44,020 nt of DNA, taken from contig JAPEKQ010000004.1 in assembly GCA_029990205.1 (NCBI GenBank), positions 102,911 to 146,930 of the forward strand, written 5' to 3'. The notes under the pieces are model-generated. The model was not told where the DNA came from. It did no database searches and was given only the letters and a program-made list of their open reading frames with translations. Source of the stretch: a bacterium. GTDB lineage: Bacteria; Joyebacterota; Joyebacteria; Joyebacterales; Joyebacteraceae. Of this stretch, positions 24,052 to 31,950 are shown in pieces; the stretch's first letter is position 1, and each line of letters opens with the position of its first letter. The translations under genes were made by a program, and so were the position numbers.

Positions 24052-26406
24052 ATGCGCGCACAGCGAACGCTTCTCGCCGTCCTTGTGGTGCTTGCGGTCG
24101 CCCATCTGCCGGCGCCTGTCTACGCGGACGCCGCAGCGACCGCTGACGCGCGCGCGGCCAAACCGGCCACCGCACGCACGCTCGACCAGCTCAGAGTGAC
24201 CGCGTCCGGGGTCGCAGAGCTCGGCGGAGACATCGATTGGCTTGGCCCGACCCCGCCGCCGTGGGTCACGGCCAGACCGCGGTTCACGCCTCCCCCCGAC
24301 TGGACCGTCTACGTCATCCCCGGAGTACCGGGCTACGACTGGCGTCACGGGTGCACGCCGACGGCCATCGGGATGATCATGGCATACCACGACATGAACG
24401 GGTACGACGGACTCATGCCCGGCGACCCGTCGACACAGACCGAGGAGGTCAACCAGGCCATCGCCTCGCAGCGCTCGGAGCTCGACCCGGCCAACTACGA
24501 GGACTACTGCCTCCCGATCGACACCAACGGCGGCACTATACTCCCCGACCGCTCGGAGCTCCCCGAGGGCGACGAGCATGTGAACGACTGCATCGCCGAC
24601 TACCTCTGGACCTCGCACAGCGTTCTCGACCTCGCGTACGGATGGACCCGTACGACCTACCTCCCCGACAACCTCCCTGCGTACATCACGTATCGCCGTC
24701 CCGACCTCGACCCCGCGGCCGAGTTCGTCTACATCACGGACCAGTCGCTCAACTGGAACTTCTTCAAGGTGGAGATGGAAGCGCACCGACCGATGCAGAT
24801 GTCGGTCGACACCGACGGCGACGACAGCAGCGACCACTCGATCGCGACCATCGGGTACGCCGAGAGCGCGGACGGCGACTCGTTCTACTACGGGTGTCTC
24901 GACACGTGGGGGCCCGCCGACCAAATCCGGTGGTGCGAGTTCGCGGGCATGGCGGTCGGACAGGAGTTCGGGATCCGCCGGGCCACGTGCATCACGATCG
25001 ACCGGTCGCTGGTCGTCGACGCGAGCGGCGGCGGAGACTACACGACGATCCAGGACGCCGTTGACGCGGCTCCGGACGGCCGGATGATCAAGGTCATGCC
25101 CGGGACCTACACGGGGACCGGCAACCTCGACATCGACCCGGGCAACCGGGGACTCCACCTCCTCGCGATGACATCCCGCGGCGATGTCATCATCGACTGC
25201 GAGTTCGCAAGCCACGCGTTCTACTTCAACAGCTCGCAGGACACGACCACGGTCGTCGAGGGGTTCACCATCCGCAACGGGAGATCGGCGTACGGGGGCG
25301 CCATCGAGTGCTTCTGGACGAGTTCTCCCAAGCTCGTCGATCTCACGATCGAGGACTGCCATGCCACCGCGTCCGGCGGCGGCATTGCCTGCCGCGCCAA
25401 CTCGAATCCCATCATCCGGAACTGCTCGATCTCCCTATGCCAGGGCGACGTCATGGGGGGCGGCATCTTCTGCGGGGCGTCATCTCCCACCATCAGCTAC
25501 ACGACCGTCGCCGAGTGCCACTCGCACGGCGAAGGAGGCGGAATCCACTGCTACAGCACGTCCTCCCCCGTCATCACGAACACCATCGTGGCGAACAGCT
25601 TCGCGGGGGCAGGCTTCTCCTGGGACGGCCAGGCCTCGTTCACACCGGACCACTGCTGCGTCTTCGGCAACGCCGGTGGTGACACGGTGCCCGCGGGCGG
25701 TGACAACCTGTTCACTGACCCGCTCTTCTGTCCAGGGGCGCTGACGCTCTACGACGACTCGCCCTGTCTCCCCGCGAACAACGCATGGGGCGAGCAGGTC
25801 GGCGCCTACGGCGCGGGCGGCTGCGGCACACCCGTCAACGGGATCTTCTACGCGGTCGCCACCGGTGCGACGGAGATCACGCTTCGATGGGACCTCGCCA
25901 CGCTCGAGGGCGTCGAGGGGCTCGTCATCAAGCGCTCCACCACGGAGGACGGCTGCTTCGACCGCATCATGGCGGAGCCGCTCATCCCGGTGACACCGGG
26001 CGTGCACGTGGACGACACGGTATGGCCCGAGACCACGTTCTGGTACCAGCTCCGGGCGATCCTCTGGGACGGGACCGAGGACATTGCGGGGCAGGGAACG
26101 GTCTACGCATCGACGGCGGGAACGCTCGCCATCCACCTCGCGCGGCCGCACCCCAGCCCGTTCACGGAGAACGCGACCGTCACCTTTGAGATCCCGCACG
26201 GCGTCGACCACACGAACCTCTCGGTCTTCGACGCGGCAGGACGACGCGTCCGAACGCTCATCGAGGGGCCGCTCGACGGCGGACGCCGTGACGTCGTCTG
26301 GAACGGACGTGATGAGACCGGCGCCACCGTGGCAGCCGGCGTCTACTTCGTCAGGCTCGAGTGCGACCAGTTCATCCGCGGCCGGAAGATGGTCCTGCTC
26401 AAGTAG
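24052..26406 (+). CDS. Secreted C39-like peptidase / beta-helix fusion with FlgD-like sorting tail
   Basis: The protein has 784 residues, with AGGAG six bases before the ATG. Residues 1-25 are a signal peptide. Residues of about 85-290 resemble a C39-type papain-fold domain: YDWRHGCTPTAIGMIMAYHD gives a candidate nucleophile Cys101, SDHSIATIGYA gives His262, and DTWGP gives Asp284. Residues of about 320-600 form a right-handed parallel beta-helix (GGGDYTTIQDAVDAAPDG, MPGTYTG, then GGGI-type turns), closed by a DPLFC...SPCLP...VGA..GCG cap. An Fn3-like region follows, then a FlgD-like Ig domain ending in RKMVLLK. This is an unusual joining of a protease-like and a carbohydrate-binding-like module. 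Enzymatic activity is an inference from the triad spacing. Confidence 0.88.
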   Translation: MRAQRTLLAVLVVLAVAHLPAPVYADAAATADARAAKPATARTLDQLRVTASGVAELGGDIDWLGPTPPPWVTARPRFTPPPDWTVYVIPGVPGYDWRHGCTPTAIGMIMAYHDMNGYDGLMPGDPSTQTEEVNQAIASQRSELDPANYEDYCLPIDTNGGTILPDRSELPEGDEHVNDCIADYLWTSHSVLDLAYGWTRTTYLPDNLPAYITYRRPDLDPAAEFVYITDQSLNWNFFKVEMEAHRPMQMSVDTDGDDSSDHSIATIGYAESADGDSFYYGCLDTWGPADQIRWCEFAGMAVGQEFGIRRATCITIDRSLVVDASGGGDYTTIQDAVDAAPDGRMIKVMPGTYTGTGNLDIDPGNRGLHLLAMTSRGDVIIDCEFASHAFYFNSSQDTTTVVEGFTIRNGRSAYGGAIECFWTSSPKLVDLTIEDCHATASGGGIACRANSNPIIRNCSISLCQGDVMGGGIFCGASSPTISYTTVAECHSHGEGGGIHCYSTSSPVITNTIVANSFAGAGFSWDGQASFTPDHCCVFGNAGGDTVPAGGDNLFTDPLFCPGALTLYDDSPCLPANNAWGEQVGAYGAGGCGTPVNGIFYAVATGATEITLRWDLATLEGVEGLVIKRSTTEDGCFDRIMAEPLIPVTPGVHVDDTVWPETTFWYQLRAILWDGTEDIAGQGTVYASTAGTLAIHLARPHPSPFTENATVTFEIPHGVDHTNLSVFDAAGRRVRTLIEGPLDGGRRDVVWNGRDETGATVAAGVYFVRLECDQFIRGRKMVLLK

Positions 26407-26434
26407 GCACTCCCCCGGCAGCCCGCGACACAAG

Positions 26435-26462
26435 GAAGCCCCCGGCAACGGCCGGGGGCTTC
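26435..26462. terminator. Bidirectional terminator between convergent secreted-protein genes
   Basis: GAAGCCCCCGGC (26435-26446) pairs perfectly with GCCGGGGGCTTC (26451-26462), 12 bp with an AACG loop, followed by TCGTTGT. The stem closely resembles the terminator at 20685-20715. Confidence 0.85.
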
Positions 26463-26560
26463 TCGTTGTCTCACTCTGTCGCGCGTGGTGCGGTCGGTGG
26501 TGTCAGATCCGCCGTCGGCTGCCGAGCCGACACCGGCCCCGACCGGGCCGCGCGGCCGGA

Positions 26561-28900
26561 CTACTTCAGCAGGAGCATCTTGCGGAGCCGCTCGCCCTCG
26601 GGCGTCTCGAGCCGGTAGAAGTAGACACCGGTCGCCAGCTCGTTGCCCGCGTCGTCCTTGCCTTCCCACGCCACGCTGTACTCGTCGGCCGCATGGTACC
26701 CGTCCGCCAGCGTCGTGACGAGACGTCCCGCCACGTCGTACACCTTGAGCGACACGTTGCCGCCGACCCCGAGCGCGAACGCGATCGCCGTCCCGCGCCT
26801 GGCGGGGTTCGGATAGTTCTGCGAGAGCGACAGCTCGCTCGTGTCGCCCGACGACGAGCCGCTGCCGGTCGGCACCTGCTCGATGTGCGGCACGCTGTTG
26901 AACCGCGTGACCGTCAGGGTGACGCTGTCGCCGGAGAGCGTGTCGGCGAACGTGATGATCGCCTCGCCGCCACCACCCGCGACAGCCGAGCCGATGCACT
27001 CGCCGCCATCCGAGAGCGCCGCCATGGCCCCAGTGCTCGTGTATACGATGAACTCGTGCGCGTCCGGATTGACGGAGCCGGCGTGGGTCACGGAGAGCGA
27101 CTCGGGCGCCGCCGTCCGTACCCGCAGGCTCGGGTCGCCGAAGACGTGCCAGTGGATGAACTCATCGGCGCCGGTCGAACCGTGCGCGTCGATCATGGCA
27201 CAGGCGCCGTTCATGTAGAGCCCCGCCAGCGTTCGGTTCTGATGGGTGACGAGCAGGTCCATGATCTCCACATGCGCAACGATAGGCGGTACCCAGTCCT
27301 GGTTCACCGACGAGCCGTACATCCCCACGGCGCCGCTCGGGCGGTCACCGTTGGTGGCCCGCATCCACACCTCGGCGAAGCACGTGAGCGTGTGGAACTT
27401 CCCGACCTTGCAGGCCGTGCTCACGATCCACGGGAGCATGTCATCGTTGGTGAGCGCGTTGACGTGACTGCTGATGAACGGACCGGTCGACCAGCCCATC
27501 GTGTTGCCGTGCCCCATGTAGTTGACGATACTCCGCCCCTCGTTCACCGCGGCCGTGATCGCCGAGGTGCTCGCGGACGGATCGTAGATCTGATCGACCT
27601 CGGTGAACGTGAACCCGAGAAGCATGTCGCGGATGTCGTTCATGAAGTCGAAGTCGGGCGTCCCGGTCCCGCCGTCCTGGTTCGACGCGATGCCGCACGC
27701 CTTGCTGTACCAGGTCGCGCCGGTCTGCGGCTGGCTCTCGTACTCCACGCTCCGCGTGACCTGCGTCGTCACGTGCTCGGTCGTCTCGGCCGAGAACCGG
27801 CCGACGAGGATGTCGGGATACGAGTCCGAGCCTGCCAGCAGGGAGTACATCGGGTCGGCAGCGTTGCTCCCATCGGGATAGGTCGGGACCTGATCGGCAT
27901 CACCGACGAGCAGGACGAACGCCGTGCCGTCCGTGTGATACGAACCGAGGATGTAGCTCCGGATATCGTCAGCCGTCGATCCGACTGTCGACAGTGCCAC
28001 GAGCGTTGTCGGAAGCCCGCACTGCTCCTTCCACTCCACGAACGGCGCCATCGCATCCACGAAGTCATCGTGCGCGATAATGAGCATCGGGCCGGTCTCG
28101 GAGACCGGTGTGTAGCGGTCTCGTCCATCGTCAAGCGTGCCGCTCGCGAACAGCGCGTCCGCGTTGACGTAGTGGCCGGCATAGAGACGCTCGAACTCCG
28201 CCGAACGGATCGGCGGCTTCACGCCGAGTTCGTTGTGACCACGCGCGTGCCCCGTCGCCACCTCGATCGTCGCGGAGCGGAGAACGCGAAGCGTCCTGCG
28301 CGCGGGACTGTACTGGAACGCGTTGATCGAGACGACCACACCTCGTGTGTCGCGGAGGATGTACGGCTCGCCGAGCTCGACCGACGCGGCGGGATACCAC
28401 CCGCTCTCCTCGTAGACCGCTCCGGTCTCGTAGGCGACGCTTGCCGGGTCGACGGCGCGTGAGATGCTGCCCTTCGAAGGCAGAAGATCGATGTCCCCGA
28501 ACTCCTCGTACACGGCGTCCGACACGCGGAGCACGGGCGCACCGACATCCGGAAGCGCGACCGACGTGCGGACGACCGGGAGTTCGGGAGCCCCGCGCTC
28601 GAGTCTGAGCACGGCCCCCTCAAGCGCCACCGCCGTCCACTCCCCACCCATCGCCGTCACATCCGCCGTCAGAAAACGGTCGAGTTCGAAGCCGAGTCGC
28701 GTCGTCGCCACATCCGAGTCGAGCACGCGAAGCTCGAACGGCTCCTCACCCCACCCGAGACGGATCTCGTGGGCGCCCGCGGGCGTTGCGACATCACCCG
28801 TCCAGAGAAGCGGGGCGGCCGCTGCCGGCGCCGCGAGCAGCAGTGCCGCCAGTGTCAGAACCGCGAGCGCTGTCGTGTATCCGTGTGGTCTTGTCTTCAT
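26561..28900 (-). CDS. Gingipain-type C25 cysteine peptidase with FlgD-like sorting tail
   Basis: The start is ATG 28898-28900 (MKTRPHGYTTALAVL), with GGAGGGAAGGG before it. The protein has 779 residues. A signal peptide ends near APAAAAP. A propeptide-like region of about 240 residues follows. The C25 domain then reads MLIIAHDDFVDAMAPFVEWKEQCGLP, FVLLVGDADQVPTYP, DILVGRFSAET, IVNYMGHGNTMGW (catalytic His464) and WIVSTACKVGKF (catalytic Cys497). An Ig-like stretch leads to the FlgD-like domain (LSQNYPNPARRGTAIAFAL, VYDVAGRLVTTL, WEGKDDAGNELATGVYF) ending in RKMLLLK. C25 peptidases include Porphyromonas gingipains and PorU, the type IX sortase. Because this protein itself carries a sorting tail, it looks like a secreted substrate rather than the sortase. 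Confidence 0.93.
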   Translation of the reverse strand: MKTRPHGYTTALAVLTLAALLLAAPAAAAPLLWTGDVATPAGAHEIRLGWGEEPFELRVLDSDVATTRLGFELDRFLTADVTAMGGEWTAVALEGAVLRLERGAPELPVVRTSVALPDVGAPVLRVSDAVYEEFGDIDLLPSKGSISRAVDPASVAYETGAVYEESGWYPAASVELGEPYILRDTRGVVVSINAFQYSPARRTLRVLRSATIEVATGHARGHNELGVKPPIRSAEFERLYAGHYVNADALFASGTLDDGRDRYTPVSETGPMLIIAHDDFVDAMAPFVEWKEQCGLPTTLVALSTVGSTADDIRSYILGSYHTDGTAFVLLVGDADQVPTYPDGSNAADPMYSLLAGSDSYPDILVGRFSAETTEHVTTQVTRSVEYESQPQTGATWYSKACGIASNQDGGTGTPDFDFMNDIRDMLLGFTFTEVDQIYDPSASTSAITAAVNEGRSIVNYMGHGNTMGWSTGPFISSHVNALTNDDMLPWIVSTACKVGKFHTLTCFAEVWMRATNGDRPSGAVGMYGSSVNQDWVPPIVAHVEIMDLLVTHQNRTLAGLYMNGACAMIDAHGSTGADEFIHWHVFGDPSLRVRTAAPESLSVTHAGSVNPDAHEFIVYTSTGAMAALSDGGECIGSAVAGGGGEAIITFADTLSGDSVTLTVTRFNSVPHIEQVPTGSGSSSGDTSELSLSQNYPNPARRGTAIAFALGVGGNVSLKVYDVAGRLVTTLADGYHAADEYSVAWEGKDDAGNELATGVYFYRLETPEGERLRKMLLLK

Positions 28901-29033
28901 GGCCCTTCCCTCCGGGGCTGAACGCCCCGTCAGTGATGGAGGCATGTCCATCTACATTGTATCACGCTTCTCGGCGTGACCGAAGCGGGCGCCCGGGTGC
29001 GACCGCCTCACGACTGACGGACCATGCAGCTCG

Positions 29034-29062
29034 TTGCCTCACCCACGAGGGCGTGCTATCAT
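29034..29062 (+). promoter_or_regulatory. Sigma70-type promoter of the beta-helix gene
   Basis: TTGCCT (29034-29039) and TATCAT (29057-29062) are separated by exactly 17 bases. Transcription would start near 29069, so the 19-bp repeats downstream lie in the 5' leader. Confidence 0.5.
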
Positions 29063-29085
29063 GGGTGTGATTCACCATTTCGCAC

Positions 29086-29180
29086 GGTCCCATCGGACAC
29101 ACACAGCCCCACCGGGCACACCCGGTCCCATCGGGCACACACGGTCCCAACGAGTACGAACAGCCCCATCGAGCACACAG
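29086..29180 (+). repeat. Five tandem 19-bp repeats in the leader of the beta-helix gene
   Basis: Units begin at 29086, 29105, 29124, 29143 and 29162 with no gap. The best unit is GGTCCCATCGGGCACACAC, and each copy keeps the CCCA/C..CG.G/ACAC core. The period of 19 is not a multiple of three, so it is not a coding repeat. The array stops at the ribosome site (GGAGGCG, from 29181) of the 29193 gene. Confidence 0.85.
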
Positions 29181-29192
29181 GGAGGCGACGCG

Positions 29193-30422
29193 ATGCGCAC
29201 ACCGCTCACTCTTTGGATGCCGCTCTGTCTGGCCGCGCTTCTCCTCTTCTCGACGACGGCCGCGCCCTCGGTGTTCATCATTGAGCCGGATGGCACCGGT
29301 GACGTCGCGACCATCCAGGACGCGGTCCACGCGGCCGCCGATGGCGACACGGTCCTCCTCGCGGACGGCACGTTCACCGGCGACGGGAACCGCGACGTCA
29401 GCTACCTCGGGAAGGCCGTCAGGATCAGGTCCCTCAGCGGCGACGCGGCGAGCTGCATCATCGACCTCGAGGGCGGACCGGGGAGCGAGCACCGTGCGTT
29501 CGTCTTCGCCAGCGGCGAGGGTGGCTTCTCCATCCTCAGGAACGTCACGATCCGGAACGGCTACGTCGGCCTCTACCACGCGGGCGGCGCCGTCTACTGC
29601 GACAACAGCCACCCGACCATCACCGGCGTCACGTTCGAGAACTGCTCGGCCGGCCAGGGTGGCGCGATCGCGCTCTTCGACTACGCTTGCCCCCACGTCG
29701 GCGCCTGCGGCTTCATCGACTGCACGGCACGGGACGGCAGCGGCGGCGCCGTCTACGCGCCGGACTCGGACGGCGTGTTCCAGAGCTGTACGTTCTCGGG
29801 CAACACGGCCATCGAGAAGGGCGGGGCCGTCTGGACAAGCCGCTCCGAGCCGCAGTTCAGCAGCTGTGTGTTCGTGGACAACGAGTGCACCGGAAACGGG
29901 CTCGTCCTGGGCGGCGGAGCCGTGCACATGCAGGCCTGCTGGTATCCGGTGGTCTGGGGATGCACCTTCTTCGACAACCGCGCACCGCGCGGCGGGGCGC
30001 TGCTCATCCACGACACGCTTGAGGGGATGTTTGTCAACAACACGTTCGCGGCCAACGGCGCGGACTGGGGCACGAGCGTCTACATCTGGAAGTCGACGCC
30101 CGAGTTCTACCTCACGATCTTCGCGTTCGACAGGCCCGGAACGGACGCCGTGCACTGCGCCGAACTCGCGGACCCGAGCTTCTACACCTGCTGCGTCTTC
30201 GGCAACGCAAGCGGTGACTCACTCTGCGGGACGATGGTCGGGGTCTTCCACGCGGACCCGCTCTTCTGCGATCTCGCGTCCGGCGACCTGACGCTTCACG
30301 AGAACTCGCCGTGTCTCCCCGAGCACCCGTACGAGGAGCTCGTCGGCGCGCACTGGCAGGGATGCGGGTACTCCGCTGTCGAGAAGCTGAGCTGGGGAGC
30401 CATCAAGGCGATGTACCGCTAG
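29193..30422 (+). CDS. Secreted parallel beta-helix protein with SWG-type tail
   Basis: The start is ATG 29193-29195 (MRTPLTLWMPLCLAALLLF), with GGAGG six bases upstream; the frame is also open before it but reads through the repeat array. The protein has 409 residues. A signal peptide ends near TTAAPS. The beta-helix starts with DGTGDVATIQDAVHAAADGDTV (positions about 30-52) and continues in turns marked GGAVYC, GGAIAL, GGAVYA, GGAVWT, GGGAVHM and GGALLI. It ends in a DPLFC...NSPCLP...VGA..GCG cap like that of the 24052 gene. The C-terminus, however, is SWGAIKAMYR instead of a FlgD-like domain. Pectate-lyase-like folds often act on or bind polysaccharides; no catalytic residues can be assigned. 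Confidence 0.88.
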   Translation: MRTPLTLWMPLCLAALLLFSTTAAPSVFIIEPDGTGDVATIQDAVHAAADGDTVLLADGTFTGDGNRDVSYLGKAVRIRSLSGDAASCIIDLEGGPGSEHRAFVFASGEGGFSILRNVTIRNGYVGLYHAGGAVYCDNSHPTITGVTFENCSAGQGGAIALFDYACPHVGACGFIDCTARDGSGGAVYAPDSDGVFQSCTFSGNTAIEKGGAVWTSRSEPQFSSCVFVDNECTGNGLVLGGGAVHMQACWYPVVWGCTFFDNRAPRGGALLIHDTLEGMFVNNTFAANGADWGTSVYIWKSTPEFYLTIFAFDRPGTDAVHCAELADPSFYTCCVFGNASGDSLCGTMVGVFHADPLFCDLASGDLTLHENSPCLPEHPYEELVGAHWQGCGYSAVEKLSWGAIKAMYR

Positions 30423-30449
30423 GGAGGGTCGCGTCTGGCGTGCGGCCTC

Positions 30450-30488
30450 GCAGAAGGAGGGCTTGACGATGCCATGCCCCCCTTCTGC
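30450..30488. terminator. Terminator between convergent beta-helix and BNR-4-like genes
   Basis: GCAGAAGG (30450-30457) pairs with CCTTCTGC (30481-30488). After an A-C mismatch GGGC (30459-30462) pairs with GCCC (30476-30479), leaving a 13-base loop. Confidence 0.65.
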
Positions 30489-30498
30489 GTGCTCAGGC

Positions 30499-31950
30499 TC
30501 AATCGACCGCTCGCATCCGGATGCTGGTCGAGTACTCCCCGTAGTCCACGTAGCTCCCGTTCATCCAGAAGAGGGTGGACGGGGGCTCCGTCATGTTGGG
30601 ACTCGTCGCGGAGATCCTGTGGACGACCGGCCGCACGTTGTTCGCGCGGGAGCCGGACGTGACCGCCTCGCTCTCCCAGCTGGCGCCACCGTCCGCCGTC
30701 ACCCACCGCTCGATCTCGAAGATGCCGTCGACCTGGCGAGAGAGATAGACGACCGACGGGTCGGCGTGGTCCAACGTGACACCGCCCGAGTAATACTGGT
30801 CGTGCCGACGTGAGCTGACGTTCCCGCTCGGAAACCACGACCCGCCCGCGACGATCTCCTGGCGTGCCCATCCGTCCGGCGTCCACCGCGCGTACCAGTA
30901 GCGGTGGTCGTCCTTCTCCGGGAACGTCGCGTAGACGATGACGGGAACTCCCCCGTCGTCGGCGACGTCCCAGACCCACGCCGGGACATCGTCAACCGAA
31001 CCGTCGTAGACGACGTCGCACTCGTCCAGGAGCACCGGGAGTTCGTCCATCCCGCGGATGCGCGTTCCGTCCGCGCGCCACACGGCGCCGGCGCGGTACC
31101 GCGCGTAAAGGACGCGGTCGCCGCCATCCGTCCGCGGGTGCGCGGGAGAGACGACCATATGGACCGATGAGTCGCCGTCGCCGGCCACATGGAAGTAGGG
31201 CGTTGTCTCACCGGCGGCCAGGAACGCGCGCTGCTCGTCCCAGTTCCAGCCGTCGTCGGACGTCCTGAGGTGTGTGTCGTACCCGGGTCCTCGCCAGAAC
31301 AGCATCAGGCGGTTCGCCTCACCAGGAACGTAGACAGGCCGCGGACCGGTGTGACCCCGCGAGTCGCTCGTGTACGGACCCGCGTCGTCCTCCTCCCCCC
31401 AGAGCGTGATGTCCTCGGGGTTCGTCGAGGTCTGCGTGATGAGCCATCGTCCGCGGTGCTTCGAGTAGAAGACGGTCAGCCGCCCATCGGGTCGGACGAC
31501 GACGGTCGGGTTCGCGTGGTCGTCGGCGTGGAGCTCCTCGCGGATGGTCGTCGTGATCCGCTCACCGGTGTCGTGGTCGTACGACGCGATGCGGATGTCA
31601 CCGATCGAGTTCACCCATGTCGCGTACGTCCGCCGGTGCTCGCCCTCGTGATAGATCGCGCGCGGGTCCGACAGCCAGAACCATGCGCCGTCGGGTGTGA
31701 GCATCCGGAAGTCCTCGCCAGGACTCCCGAGCGCTGTCTGCTCGGGCGCGGTCGGCGGCGCGTCGGCCTCTCTCCCGCCGCCGCTTCGCACGCCCACTCC
31801 GATCCCGCCGGTCCCGACCGACACGGCACAGCCCCCGAGCGTCAAAACGGCAAGCATCAGCACGACGAGCGTCGACACGGTGAGCACGACCGGGGCGGCC
31901 GCACACACCGTAGTCCGGCCACATGTCGGCGCGTGAGTGCGCGTTCTCAT
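30499..31950 (-). CDS. BNR-4-like beta-propeller lipoprotein
   Basis: The start is ATG 31948-31950, sharing one base with the stop of the next upstream gene (TGATG) and preceded by GAGGAGG, so translation is coupled. The protein has 483 residues. The signal ends in LTLGGC, a lipobox. After a short disordered linker the mature part reads FWLSDPRAIYHEGEHRRTYATWV, DIRIASYDHDTGE, HANPTVVVRPDGRLTVFYSKH, DGWNWDEQRAFL, HVAGDGDSSVHMVVS, and later strands of the same type. This is the pattern of BNR-4 repeats in seven-bladed propellers, the fold also used by some polysaccharide lyases (ulvan lyase families PL24/25). Whether this one is an enzyme cannot be told from sequence alone. Confidence 0.82.
   Translation of the reverse strand: MRTRTHAPTCGRTTVCAAAPVVLTVSTLVVLMLAVLTLGGCAVSVGTGGIGVGVRSGGGREADAPPTAPEQTALGSPGEDFRMLTPDGAWFWLSDPRAIYHEGEHRRTYATWVNSIGDIRIASYDHDTGERITTTIREELHADDHANPTVVVRPDGRLTVFYSKHRGRWLITQTSTNPEDITLWGEEDDAGPYTSDSRGHTGPRPVYVPGEANRLMLFWRGPGYDTHLRTSDDGWNWDEQRAFLAAGETTPYFHVAGDGDSSVHMVVSPAHPRTDGGDRVLYARYRAGAVWRADGTRIRGMDELPVLLDECDVVYDGSVDDVPAWVWDVADDGGVPVIVYATFPEKDDHRYWYARWTPDGWARQEIVAGGSWFPSGNVSSRRHDQYYSGGVTLDHADPSVVYLSRQVDGIFEIERWVTADGGASWESEAVTSGSRANNVRPVVHRISATSPNMTEPPSTLFWMNGSYVDYGEYSTSIRMRAVD

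Noticed and set aside
26084-28462. Plus-strand open frame of 792 residues
   Set aside because: It runs from the end of one secreted-protein gene, across its terminator, and antisense to the C25 peptidase.
29086-29180. CRISPR array
   Set aside because: The repeats are head-to-tail with no spacers, only 19 bases long, and there are no cas genes nearby.
28962-30155. Minus-strand open frame of 397 residues
   Set aside because: It is antisense to the beta-helix gene. Its Cys-Ala-Arg-Trp-Gly repeats come only from the 19-bp repeat array.
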